NCBI GenBank assembly: GCA_021463165.1
Contig: JAJTWY010000007.1
Location: 106,126-170,125, forward strand
DNA length: 64,000 nt
From: Pyrinomonadaceae bacterium
GTDB taxonomy: Bacteria > Acidobacteriota > Blastocatellia > Pyrinomonadales > Pyrinomonadaceae
Direction of reading: 5' to 3'
In this document: positions 56,689-64,000 of the stretch, one piece after another
How positions within the stretch are numbered: position 1 is the stretch's first letter
Layout of the letters: each line of letters starts with the position of its first letter
Translations under genes and position numbers: made by a program
The notes under the pieces: model-generated
Database searches by the model: none
What the model was told of the DNA's origin: nothing
What the model saw: only the letters and a program-made list of their open reading frames with translations

Positions 56689-57561
56689 ATGCGGCCAGAT
56701 TCTTTACAAAAGGCTGATCCCGGGTCGATCCTGCTGCCTGAACAGACCGAGATCGAGGCGATCTCACCAGTCGAGCGACTGGGATTCCGGCTCGCCCACA
56801 AGATGAATCTTGGGGCTTGGAAGCGGCTGATGACATTCTGTCAGCGACATATTGGTTCGCTTTGGATCTTTCTTTCTACCTATAACTTGATGAACGTTTT
56901 CGGTATTGAGAATGTCGAAAACAGCGAGATCGAAAATCCGCTCATCCTGGTCGCGAACCACCGGTCGTTCTTCGATATGTACACGGTCTCGAGTGTTATT
57001 TTTCGACGCACTCGGCGGCCCGTTAAACTATTCTTCCCTGTTCGGGCAAAGTTCTTCTACGATAATCCTGTCGGCTGGTTGGTGAATCTGGTGATGGGCT
57101 GGTTCTCGATGTATCCTCCGTTCTTCCGGGAAGCAGGAGAGATAAAAAAAAGAGAGTTCGATAAGTATTCCATCCGACGCCTGATCCAGTTGGCCTCGTC
57201 TGGCAGCGGTCATGTGATCGGCTTTCATCCAGAAGGGAAACGCAACCTCGAAGGCGGCCCGTACGATTTACTTCCCGCCCAGCCGGGGATCGGAAAAGTG
57301 ATCTATGCGGCAAGACCCCAGGTTATCCCGGTCTTCATCGCCGGCCTCGGGAACAACTTGCCTAAACAGATACTCGGCAATTGGACGGGCGGGCCAAAGA
57401 TCAGGATCTGGTTCGGCCAACCACTGGACCTCGCCAAGTTCTATGAGAAAGACGATCGGCTTCGCACGCATAAGGAGATAGCTGATGATCTGCGAGAGGC
57501 GATCCTCGAACTGGGCGAGAAGGACCGGGCCTTATATTCCAACGAAGCGGTCCCGGACTAA
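56689..57561 (+). CDS. 1-acyl-sn-glycerol-3-phosphate acyltransferase family protein
   Basis: 290 residues. PlsC-type acyltransferase making phosphatidic acid or acylating a related acceptor at the inner membrane. Acceptor motif H-x4-D at 91-96 (NHRSFFD), the FHPEGKRN motif near 183-190, and PVFIAGLGN. A hydrophobic segment (IGSLWIFLSTYNLMNVFGI, ~55-73) precedes the catalytic motif. Upstream ~220 bases carry no gene. The stop is 2 bases from the convergent FHA-protease stop. Confidence 0.88.
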   Translation: MRPDSLQKADPGSILLPEQTEIEAISPVERLGFRLAHKMNLGAWKRLMTFCQRHIGSLWIFLSTYNLMNVFGIENVENSEIENPLILVANHRSFFDMYTVSSVIFRRTRRPVKLFFPVRAKFFYDNPVGWLVNLVMGWFSMYPPFFREAGEIKKREFDKYSIRRLIQLASSGSGHVIGFHPEGKRNLEGGPYDLLPAQPGIGKVIYAARPQVIPVFIAGLGNNLPKQILGNWTGGPKIRIWFGQPLDLAKFYEKDDRLRTHKEIADDLREAILELGEKDRALYSNEAVPD

Positions 57562-57563
57562 AC

Positions 57564-59207
57564 TTATTGCTTGCCCGGCTGTGCCGTATTTGAATTAGTC
57601 TCGGTTGACGCTACCTGGGTTTCAGCGTCCTTCTTCATCTCGTCGGGCGATCTCCAGCCAGCCTTCTTGAGAAGTTCAAGAGCAAAGCGGATCGGCACCG
57701 CCATGTTTGAAGCAGTGTTCTCGGTGAAAACACCAAAATTCACGCCGATGACCCGTCCCGACTGCCCGAACAGCGGAGCTCCGGAACCTCCTTCGGCTGT
57801 TTTCGCGTCGTGGACGATGCGGCGTCCGTCGAGATCAGTGATCGAACCTTGCGTAAGCAGCGGAACTATCTTCTGTGATTGTGCAAGAAAATGGATCAGA
57901 TTTTGGCGCGAGTTGCCAAATCGCTGATTGATCGATTTTGCCTCGTTGTCGTCTATCATCGCGAGCAGGCGGTCGGGTCCACTCGGATATCCCATAGAAA
58001 CGACCGTCTTGCCTACGGCGACCGCATCGCTGTCGACATCTAACGGCAACGTAGGCAGGTCAGCCGGCAGCAGCTCCGGATCCACTGTGCCGACGGCAAC
58101 ATCCTCTCGCGCACCAAGCTGTCGGATGCGTAAAGCGATAGGCTGCGCAGAATTCGGAAAATAAAGGACGAGACGCTTGAGCCGTGCACGCCCGTTTGCA
58201 ACCTGCATTATCTGCTTGACCTGATCGTCCTCCTCCCAAGGTTGTACGACGTGGCGATTCGTTACAATGAACCCCCCGCCGACGTGAAAACCTGTCCCGA
58301 TAAAATCGTATTCGACGGGCGAGCCGTTACCTTCCGTGGTGATCCCGATCTGAGGCGACATCAGCGGCTGGCTCGGCTCCTCCGAGATCATCGGTTCGTA
58401 CGGGTTGGGCCTCAGAGCCTGTTGATCGCTATAGCGAAGAACCTTCCCGGAACGCTTGTCGACAAGGTCATAAACGCCAACTATCAAACAAACCCCGTTC
58501 CCATATTCGACGCGAAGATTCGGGGCCAGCGAGACGGTCTTGATGAGGTCTTTATTGGTCTTGTCGAGTTGACCTATCTGATCCGTCGTTTCGACGAGTT
58601 TATCCTCGAGCTTTTTGATGACCTGGCTCTGTTCCTCGCTCTGCTTTCGGCTTTCACGGAGTTCCCGATTTACGGCGAACCCAATGTAAAGGATGCCCGT
58701 AATGAAACTCAAAACCAGCACCAAAGTGATCAGTTTGGTCGTCCAAGAGATCTCGCGCGAGAGCTCGCGAACAAATTCACGAAGAAACGCCTTTGCATCG
58801 TCCCTTTTCACGGACAATGCCGATTCGAGCGCGGCATCCTCAATAAAACGCGATATATGCGGCTGGTCACGATTCGTCGTGATCAGCGACGACTTTGTCT
58901 CGAGCGAGAAGAAGGAGAACGAGATCTCAGTATCGGCCAGTTCGATCACGTCGCCGTCATTTATCGCAATGAACCTTCGGATCGGGTTTTGATTGATCTT
59001 GAGCCCGAGTTTGTCGTCAAACTCGATCAGCCGATATACGCCATCGGTGTTCTCGAAATCGAACCACGGCCGCGGGTCGCCGGTCTGCGGAGCATGAATC
59101 TGCAGGTCGCACGAATCGTCGGAACCGATACGGATCCGATCCTGCGAAAAGAACTCGGTCCGCTTCTCCGATCCTACTGCGATATGAATGATAATGCCGA
59201 TGGCCAT
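57564..59207 (-). CDS. FHA-domain transmembrane trypsin-like serine protease
   Basis: 547 residues with an unusual layout. N-terminal FHA domain ~10-100 (RIRIGSDDSCDLQIH matches the FHA core; INDGDVIELADTEISF the later strand), with no signal peptide. One transmembrane helix ~158-177; coiled coil ~180-225; trypsin-like domain ~295-515 with His319 (TNRHVV), Asp369 (REDVAVG) and Ser475 (GGSGAPLFG), all three catalytic residues present. A polar Thr/Asn/Gln-rich tail follows. This predicts a cytoplasmic phosphothreonine-binding head and a periplasmic HtrA-like protease, a possible signalling protease. The start lacks a strong ribosome site. Confidence 0.85.
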   Translation of the reverse strand: MAIGIIIHIAVGSEKRTEFFSQDRIRIGSDDSCDLQIHAPQTGDPRPWFDFENTDGVYRLIEFDDKLGLKINQNPIRRFIAINDGDVIELADTEISFSFFSLETKSSLITTNRDQPHISRFIEDAALESALSVKRDDAKAFLREFVRELSREISWTTKLITLVLVLSFITGILYIGFAVNRELRESRKQSEEQSQVIKKLEDKLVETTDQIGQLDKTNKDLIKTVSLAPNLRVEYGNGVCLIVGVYDLVDKRSGKVLRYSDQQALRPNPYEPMISEEPSQPLMSPQIGITTEGNGSPVEYDFIGTGFHVGGGFIVTNRHVVQPWEEDDQVKQIMQVANGRARLKRLVLYFPNSAQPIALRIRQLGAREDVAVGTVDPELLPADLPTLPLDVDSDAVAVGKTVVSMGYPSGPDRLLAMIDDNEAKSINQRFGNSRQNLIHFLAQSQKIVPLLTQGSITDLDGRRIVHDAKTAEGGSGAPLFGQSGRVIGVNFGVFTENTASNMAVPIRFALELLKKAGWRSPDEMKKDAETQVASTETNSNTAQPGKQ

Positions 59208-59370
59208 CTCGTCAGCCCGACGTGTTTCGTCGGTGAAATTCTAGCATATCACTCGACATTTGGTTCCAACATCAAATGAAGAACGCAGCTTGGGGGAAAA
59301 TGTTGCATTTCCGTGATTTGAGTCTAAAATAGCAAGATAAAGAATTTCGCCACCCAAGAGTATTGATTCT

Positions 59371-61044
59371 ATGAGATCTCCTCTGATCGTTCTAACGGCC
59401 TCGGCGAGCGAGGCAAGCGAATGGAAGCATAGCATCTGGCAGCAGATGGTATCTGCGGGCATTCCCTCGAAATACGGCAGGAAGTTTATCAACCCCGAAG
59501 CTCTTAAGTGTGAGTCATGGCCTGACGGCCGAGCCAAATACGTTCCGAACGGTATTCGCGTTGTGGAATCGCTCCTGCTGCGGGAATACGATGAATCCGA
59601 CGTCGTCACCTGTTACCATGAGAATCTCGAAAAATTCGTCGGTCCCGAGACCCGCGTCGTCGGAATACACGCGCACAACCCGCTTGGCATCTCTTATGCT
59701 ACTGATGTTTATTCGAAGCTCGCGGGCGAGAACCTGATGCCGGTCAACGCAGCCGAGTTCATGAAGATCGTCACGCACCCGGTTCTCAGAAAATACAGGC
59801 CCAAGATAGTCATCGGCGGTCCCGGGGCGTGGCAGCTTGAAAAAGCCGGGCGGTTGGATGAATTTAATGTCGATCATGTGATCGATGGCGAGATCGAGCG
59901 CGTATTTTCCCAGATATTCAAACGGATCATTGACGGTGATCCCACGCTCGAACGAATTATCCGAATACCGAAAACGGATCAGCCAACGGTCGAAGAAATT
60001 CCGATCGTACGTCACCGCTCGACCTTCGGCGTCGTCGAAATAACTCGCGGATGCGGCCGCGGATGCCAGTTCTGCTCGCCCGCGACTAAGGTCGGACGCA
60101 GCTTTCCGTTGGACCACATCCTCGCGAACGCCCACGCAAACGCAGTCGAGGGCGCGACGGAGATCATGCTCGCCAGCGAGGACATGTTCCTATATGAACA
60201 GGGCCCGAATTTCACGCCGAACACCGATGCCCTGATCAATCTCTTCAAGTCGGTGAAGGCCATTCCCGGGATCGAAACCCTACAGACCTCACACATCACG
60301 ATGGCTCCGGTCGTTCGATATCCCGATCTGATCGAGCAATTGTCACCGCACGTCGTGCCTTTTTCGCACCTGCATCACGAGCATTCGACCGACCCGAACA
60401 AATGTGTCATCGATCCGATCATTGGTCTGGAAACCGGCAGCCCGCGGCTCTTCGACACGTTCATGAAGGGAAAAGCCTATCCGTACAAGGCCCACCAGTG
60501 GCGTGATGTCGTGCTCAAAGGGATGGAGATCCTGAACCGGAATAACTGGTATCCGTTCTGCACTTTCATCATCGGCCTGCCCGGCGAAACCGATGAAGAT
60601 ACAAAGCTTTCGCTCGATCTTCTGTACGAGCTTCAGGGCGCAAAAGGGATGTTTGTTCCGACGTGGTTCGTACCGCTTGAAAACACGCGAATGCAAAAGA
60701 AAGAGAGTGTAAAGCTCGTCGATATGACCGACCTGCAATGGGAATTCTTCTTTACTTGCTGGCGTTACAATATTGATTTCTACGGCGGTTCGCGTTCTCG
60801 CTGGCAATGGCAAATGGGCGTGCCGCTCTATTATCAAATGATGGGCAAGAAGCTTTTTGGCAAAGGCATAAAATACCCCTTAGCCCGCTTCGCCGGAGCT
60901 CCTGAGCGGATATTGAGGCGAAAACTCTATCTCGACCTCACGGGCTACAAACGAACCCCCGAACTGATGCCCGCTTTCGAAAAGGAGATCGTCCCTGCGT
61001 TCGAGACCGTTAAAGGCCTGAACATGGTCGAAGCGGCGGGGTAA
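59371..61044 (+). CDS. radical SAM protein with B12-binding-like N-terminal domain
   Basis: 557 residues. The N-terminal ~210 residues (VVGIHAHNPLGISYATDVY, RPKIVIGGPGAWQLE) resemble a cobalamin-binding-like Rossmann domain, without the D-x-H-x-x-G base-off motif. The radical SAM domain has the cluster cysteines 228, 232 and 235 in TRGCGRGCQFCSPA, then LASEDMFLYE, GLETGSPRLFDTFMKG and FIIGLPGETDEDT. The C-terminal ~120 residues (FTCWRYNIDFYGGSRSRWQWQ) contain aromatic-rich helices. The reaction cannot be named; relatives include anaerobic cyclase-like and methyltransferase-like enzymes. It may be served by the ferredoxin gene downstream. Confidence 0.85.
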   Translation: MRSPLIVLTASASEASEWKHSIWQQMVSAGIPSKYGRKFINPEALKCESWPDGRAKYVPNGIRVVESLLLREYDESDVVTCYHENLEKFVGPETRVVGIHAHNPLGISYATDVYSKLAGENLMPVNAAEFMKIVTHPVLRKYRPKIVIGGPGAWQLEKAGRLDEFNVDHVIDGEIERVFSQIFKRIIDGDPTLERIIRIPKTDQPTVEEIPIVRHRSTFGVVEITRGCGRGCQFCSPATKVGRSFPLDHILANAHANAVEGATEIMLASEDMFLYEQGPNFTPNTDALINLFKSVKAIPGIETLQTSHITMAPVVRYPDLIEQLSPHVVPFSHLHHEHSTDPNKCVIDPIIGLETGSPRLFDTFMKGKAYPYKAHQWRDVVLKGMEILNRNNWYPFCTFIIGLPGETDEDTKLSLDLLYELQGAKGMFVPTWFVPLENTRMQKKESVKLVDMTDLQWEFFFTCWRYNIDFYGGSRSRWQWQMGVPLYYQMMGKKLFGKGIKYPLARFAGAPERILRRKLYLDLTGYKRTPELMPAFEKEIVPAFETVKGLNMVEAAG

Positions 61045-61050
61045 GATTCT

Positions 61051-61212
61051 GCCTGCGAAATACGCGAAAACGCGCGAAAAAAGACTTTCACGAATCGACA
61101 CGAATAAACCGAACAGTTAAGGAGCAGATTCCTGATTCCTTGTTCGTTTTATTCGCGTTATTCGTGGGCAAAAAAATTCTTCCTTCCGCGAGCTTTCACG
61201 TATTTCGCGGGC
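61051..61212. repeat. long imperfect palindrome between radical SAM and ferredoxin genes
   Basis: Outer arms GCCTGCGAAATACG (61051-61064) and CGTATTTCGCGGGC (61199-61212) pair over 14 positions with one wobble. Inner arms 61089-61114 and 61142-61166 (CACGAAT..CGAATAAA / TTTATTCG..ATTCGTG) are nearly complementary, and the centre AAGGAgCAG-attc-CTGatTCCTT forms a tip hairpin. Units GCGAAAA and ATTCG recur along the arms. No open frame. Confidence 0.75.
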
Positions 61213-61238
61213 AAACCTCTTTCTGCTAGCCTAGAATC

Positions 61239-61625
61239 ATGCCCAAGCCCAAATTCATCACGGACCGCCAGGAACTCGAAAAACTCGCCCCGATGCTCAA
61301 TGCACCGATCAAGCGACAGGTTTTCGTCTGCACCGGCAAATCCTGCTCCGCCGTCGGAGGCCAGGAAGTGATGGCCGAATTCGACCGCATCCTCACCGAG
61401 AAAGGCTTGCGACAAGGCAAAGAATCAAAAGGCCGAAACCCCATGGGTGAGGTCGTCCTTACTGAATGCGGCTCCATCGGCTTCTGCTCGATCGGCGTCG
61501 CGGTTATGGTCTATCCCGACGGCACAATGTATGGGCAAGTCCAGCCAGAAGACGCTGCAGAGATCGTTGAGGAGCATTTGGAGAAGGGAAGTGTGGTTGA
61601 GAGATTGGAGTTAATAAGATTGTAA
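61239..61625 (+). CDS. thioredoxin-like 2Fe-2S ferredoxin
   Basis: 128 residues. Thioredoxin-fold ferredoxin of the (2Fe-2S) type related to the NuoE C-terminal domain. Four cysteines are suitably placed: Cys31 and Cys36 (VFVCTGKSCSAVGG) and Cys77 and Cys83 (LTECGSIGFCSIG), followed by VYPDGTMYGQVQPEDAAEIVEEHL, the typical C-terminal strand and helix. Likely an electron carrier. The nearest partner is the upstream radical SAM gene ~190 bases away across the palindromic element. Confidence 0.85.
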   Translation: MPKPKFITDRQELEKLAPMLNAPIKRQVFVCTGKSCSAVGGQEVMAEFDRILTEKGLRQGKESKGRNPMGEVVLTECGSIGFCSIGVAVMVYPDGTMYGQVQPEDAAEIVEEHLEKGSVVERLELIRL

Positions 61626-61653
61626 GAAATACCTACGTCAGCGAATACCGATA

Positions 61654-61952
61654 TTATGTCCGAATTGTCAGCGAGTTGTCCTTTGGGAAGCGAGATCGTC
61701 GCCAGAATAAGGCGCCCGCACAAACGGCGAGCGGGATGATCCACAAGATGCTGAGAAACATGGAAAGTGGTTAAACAAGAAGACCTCACCAGTGAAACAA
61801 TCGTCAAGAGCTATGCCTGGTCTGGCATTCTTTTCAACAAAACGGTCACAGGCCGCCATGCTCATCCAATGCGCGACGTAAGAACCCGCGATAAATATTG
61901 GGACGAGTGCTCCACTGATCCATTGTATCCAACGAGCCGTAAAGCCACTCAC
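61654..61952 (-). pseudogene. small two-helix membrane protein, apparently frameshifted
   Basis: From a GTG at 61952 the frame encodes WIQWISGALVPIFIAGSYVAH, a membrane helix, then a polar loop, but after ~62 codons it runs into a Ser/Arg-rich tail of non-native look. In the next frame an ATG at 61761 opens 35 codons, MFLSILWIIPLAVCAGALFW plus a basic tail, stopping at 61654. Joining the two by a single-base shift near 61762-61770 would give a normal two-helix protein of ~97 residues. The GTG overlaps the stop of a pntB-tail remnant as GTGA. Alternative: two separate tiny ORFs. Confidence 0.4.
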
Positions 61953-61986
61953 CCTCGCATCGCCGTCAACATCTCATCCACAACCT
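61949..61986 (-). pseudogene. remnant of the pntB 3' end (VVDEMLTAMRG-stop)
   Basis: These 38 bases match the last 38 bases of pntB (62608-62645) at 33 positions and encode VVDEMLTAMRG followed by TGA. Four of the five differences are synonymous (including TGA for TAA) and one swaps Ile for Met. The codon before the match is a stop, and no other pntB homology continues upstream. Confidence 0.85.
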
Positions 61987-62028
61987 AGTTCGGACCACCG
62001 AAGCTTTAGGCCTTGGCTCGGGCGCTTT

Positions 62029-62259
62029 TTATGCGGCAAGTTTCAAGCCTTCGCCTTGGTTGTGGAGAGCAATTATTTGATCGCTTTGGAGAGCAAATTG
62101 GGCGTAGGTTTGGCCTTCGTCGTCGCTGAACTCGACTTCGAACACTTCGGGGGCGAGAAGCTCCACAACCGTGCCGACTTCGCCGCGATCGAGGTCTCTT
62201 TCGGGCAGGTCTACGAGTAAAGCTACAGTGTCCAGCAGTTCAATCTGTTTCTTTTGCAT
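62029..62259 (-). CDS. DUF4926 domain protein
   Basis: 76 residues. LLDTVALLVDLPERDLDRGEVGTVVELL and VFEVEFSDDEGQTYAQFALQSDQI are the DUF4926 pattern, a small SH3-like beta barrel. GGAGG lies 5 bases before the ATG. The start overlaps the end of the DUF6883 gene by 20 bases, so the two are co-translated. Such small paired genes behave like toxin-antitoxin or other mobile accessory modules, but no activity can be read from the sequence. Confidence 0.8.
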   Translation of the reverse strand: MQKKQIELLDTVALLVDLPERDLDRGEVGTVVELLAPEVFEVEFSDDEGQTYAQFALQSDQIIALHNQGEGLKLAA

Positions 62260-62605
62260 CTTGCCTCCGTTTTAGCACATAGCAGCTAGTCAAGCGGGGA
62301 GTTTCTTCGCTATTTAGAATGATCCATGTGCTTCTGACCGTTGCCGTTCCCGTCGGCGTCGTCCATTCAAAATCTACCACATAACGGTGGCCGTAGGCAT
62401 CATTTTCTCCCGCCACCGCTGTTTCCGTGGTTCGAGCGATATCCAGTAGTTTTTCCCGCAACTCGGCGGCATCGGAAGCCCTGATGCCGAGCGAGGACGC
62501 AAAGACGCGAGCTTTATGTCTGCCCCGAGGGTCGTCTAGATTCAGACAGTATTCCGTCAGTTTACGAATATCAACAATTGCGTTTTCGCCGTTTGGCAAT
62601 CGCAT
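62240..62605 (-). CDS. DUF6883 domain protein
   Basis: 121 residues. LPNGENAIVDIRKLTEYCLN, DPRGRHKARVFASSLGI, YGHRYVVDFEWTTPTGTATVRSTWII and a final RLTSCYVL fit the DUF6883 family, often found beside DUF4926. The G-R-H-K-A-R motif and the C-terminal beta strands are the conserved core. Its ATG begins 2 bases after the pntB stop, with no ribosome site of its own, so expression depends on pntB readthrough and coupling. Confidence 0.8.
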   Translation of the reverse strand: MRLPNGENAIVDIRKLTEYCLNLDDPRGRHKARVFASSLGIRASDAAELREKLLDIARTTETAVAGENDAYGHRYVVDFEWTTPTGTATVRSTWIILNSEETPRLTSCYVLKRRQDAKETD

Positions 62606-62607
62606 CG

Positions 62608-64000
62608 TTAGCCCCGCATCGCCGTCAATATCTCGTCCACAACCTTCTTCGCGTCGCCAAACAGCATCAGCGTATTGTCCTTGTAAAACAGCGGATTATC
62701 AACGCCCGCATACCCTGAAGCCATTCCACGTTTCATTACAATGCAAGTCCGCGATTCCCAGACGTGAAGCACGGGCATGCCGGCGATTGGGCTGGCGGGG
62801 TCGTCGAGGGCGGACGGGTTGACGATGTCGTTGGCGCCGATGACCCACGCAACGTCGGTCGCGGGAAAATCGTGGTTGATCTCGTCCATCTCAAAGACAA
62901 TGTCGTACGGGATGTTGGCCTCGGCCAGCAGGACGTTCATATGGCCGGGCAGGCGGCCGGCAACAGGGTGAATGGCGAATTTGACCTCGACGCCTTTTTC
63001 TTTCAGGATCTTGCAAACCTCGGCGAGCGAGTGCTGCGCCTGTGCGACCGCGAGGCCGTAGCCGGGGACGATGATCACCTTCTTTGCCTCCAGCAACAGC
63101 TCGGTCGCCCCGACCGCATCGACGGAATGCACCTCACCGGCGGGAGCCGCACTGGCCGAGGCCCCACCCGGTGTTGTACCGCCTTCGGTGCCAAAGCCCC
63201 CGAGCATCACGCTGACGAACGAGCGGTTCATCCCTTTGCACATTATGTAGCTGAGGATCGCTCCCGATGAGCCGACAAGCGCGCCGGTGATGATGAGCAG
63301 GTCGTTCGAGAGCATAAAGCCGGCGGCCGACGCGGCCCAGCCGGAGTAGCTATTGAGCATCGAGACGACGACCGGCATGTCCGCACCACCGATCGCCATT
63401 ATGAAATGAACGCCGAGGATCCCGGTGAGTATCGTGGCGATAAGCAATGGCCACTGACCGGTGTGTTCGTCCGGAGCCATAAAAAACGCCACACCGAGGC
63501 CGATCGTCACGAGCAGCATGATGATGTTGATTAGGTGGCGCGTGGGCAGTATCAGCGGCTTTCCGCTAAGCGAGCCACGAAGCTTGAGAAAGGCGATGAC
63601 CGAGCCCGTGAACGTGATCGAGCCGATGCACACCCCGACAAAGATCTCGCCGAGGTGCAGGTTCTTCTCGCCCGCAGTCATCGTCGCGTGCGGCCCGAGA
63701 TACGTCGCAAACCCGACCAGCACTGCCGCCAGCCCGACAAAGCTGTGCAATATCGCCACCAGCTCCGGCATCGACGTCATTTGCACCCTCGAAGCCACGA
63801 TCGCACCGATGATCAACCCCGGCGCCAACGCCCCCGCAAGCAGCGGGAGCCCGCCCGTATTCATCGCCGCCGCCGTCGCCACCAGCGCGATCAGCATTCC
63901 GACGATCCCATAAACATTCCCCCGCCGCGCCGTCTCCTGCTGCGACAACCCGCCAAGGCTCAGGATAAACAACGCACTCGCGGCGATGTAGGCGATTGTG
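62608..64000 (-). CDS. pntB: NAD(P) transhydrogenase beta subunit, 5'-truncated by the window
   Basis: The frame stays open to the window edge ([28 protein letters not shown]), so the start is outside. Proton-pumping transhydrogenase beta subunit: N-terminal membrane domain with about eight or nine helices, then the NADP-binding domain III from ~285 ([58 protein letters not shown], and [22 protein letters not shown]). Makes NADPH from NADH using the proton gradient. A Gly/Ala/Ser-rich linker joins the two domains. Its last 38 bases are duplicated at 61949-61986. Confidence 0.95.
   Translation of the reverse strand, partial: TIAYIAASALFILSLGGLSQQETARRGNVYGIVGMLIALVATAAAMNTGGLPLLAGALAPGLIIGAIVASRVQMTSMPELVAILHSFVGLAAVLVGFATYLGPHATMTAGEKNLHLGEIFVGVCIGSITFTGSVIAFLKLRGSLSGKPLILPTRHLINIIMLLVTIGLGVAFFMAPDEHTGQWPLLIATILTGILGVHFIMAIGGADMPVVVSMLNSYSGWAASAAGFMLSNDLLIITGALVGSSGAILSYIMCKGMNRSFVSVMLGGFGTEGGTTPGGASASAAPAGEVHSVDAVGATELLLEAKKVIIVPGYGLAVAQAQHSLAEVCKILKEKGVEVKFAIHPVAGRLPGHMNVLLAEANIPYDIVFEMDEINHDFPATDVAWVIGANDIVNPSALDDPASPIAGMPVLHVWESRTCIVMKRGMASGYAGVDNPLFYKDNTLMLFGDAKKVVDEILTAMRG

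Noticed and set aside
61051..61212. Insertion sequence or CRISPR array at the long palindrome
   Set aside because: No transposase frame, no target duplications noticed and no regularly spaced unique spacers.

Overview
The window reads as moderately GC-rich chromosomal DNA from a Gram-negative, aerobic heterotroph. It most resembles an Acidobacteriota member of the Blastocatellia/Pyrinomonadaceae type. That placement is inference. It rests on the bacillithiol gene bshC, the two-subunit glycine decarboxylase (gcvPA/gcvPB), large Calx-beta proteins, Tat-exported enzymes, BNR-repeat and outer-membrane proteins, and a C-terminal carboxypeptidase-regulatory-like module on secreted proteins. No rRNA, tRNA, CRISPR array, prophage or transposase was seen. 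Both ends cut through genes: a methylmalonyl-CoA mutase large subunit on the left, and NAD(P) transhydrogenase beta (pntB) on the right.

Layout. 1-6 kb: methylmalonyl-CoA mutase, a secreted sorbosone-dehydrogenase-like beta-propeller, YraN, a ChaN-family protein and a secreted subtilase. 6-15 kb: one 9-kb gene for a ~3000-residue secreted protein (LamG, about 14-15 Calx-beta-like repeats, dockerin-like and cohesin-like domains, C-terminal module) behind a near-perfect sigma70-type promoter. 15-24 kb: atpDC, phoH-ybeY-zwf-hlyC, a 1-Cys peroxiredoxin, a small membrane protein and a biotinyl carrier protein. 24-32 kb, minus strand: a tight five-gene unit bshC-mutL-(40-aa membrane peptide)-sodium:solute symporter-secreted PIG-L deacetylase. 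32-38.7 kb: a BNR-repeat protein, an outer-membrane protein and glutamate dehydrogenase. 39-41.6 kb: a TPR protein and two small exported helical proteins. 41.7-50 kb: glycine cleavage operon gcvT-gcvH-gcvPA-[Tat aminotransferase-thioesterase]-gcvPB, then a VTT membrane protein, a Rieske protein and a lipoprotein class A beta-lactamase. 50-54 kb: metH with a long attenuator-like leader and an in-frame palindromic insertion. 54-61.6 kb: a secreted M12-type metalloprotease, a PlsC acyltransferase, an FHA-TM-trypsin protein, a radical SAM protein and a 2Fe-2S ferredoxin. 61.6-64 kb: the pntB 3' region, invaded by a two-gene DUF6883-DUF4926 cassette.

Most notable points. (1) Three unrelated secreted proteins end exactly in the same ~82-residue module with a KRYRF motif, which looks like a dedicated surface or sorting tag. 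(2) A 659-bp unit carrying DUF6883 and DUF4926 genes is bounded by two copies of the last 38 bases of pntB that differ almost only synonymously. The outer copy still has a GTGA overlap with a small membrane gene that now looks frameshifted. (3) A 97-bp near-palindrome lies in frame inside metH. (4) The metH leader has a good promoter followed by an intrinsic terminator. (5) Three sequence-unrelated long palindromic intergenic elements are present. (6) A 40-codon membrane peptide gene is translationally coupled to an SSS transporter.
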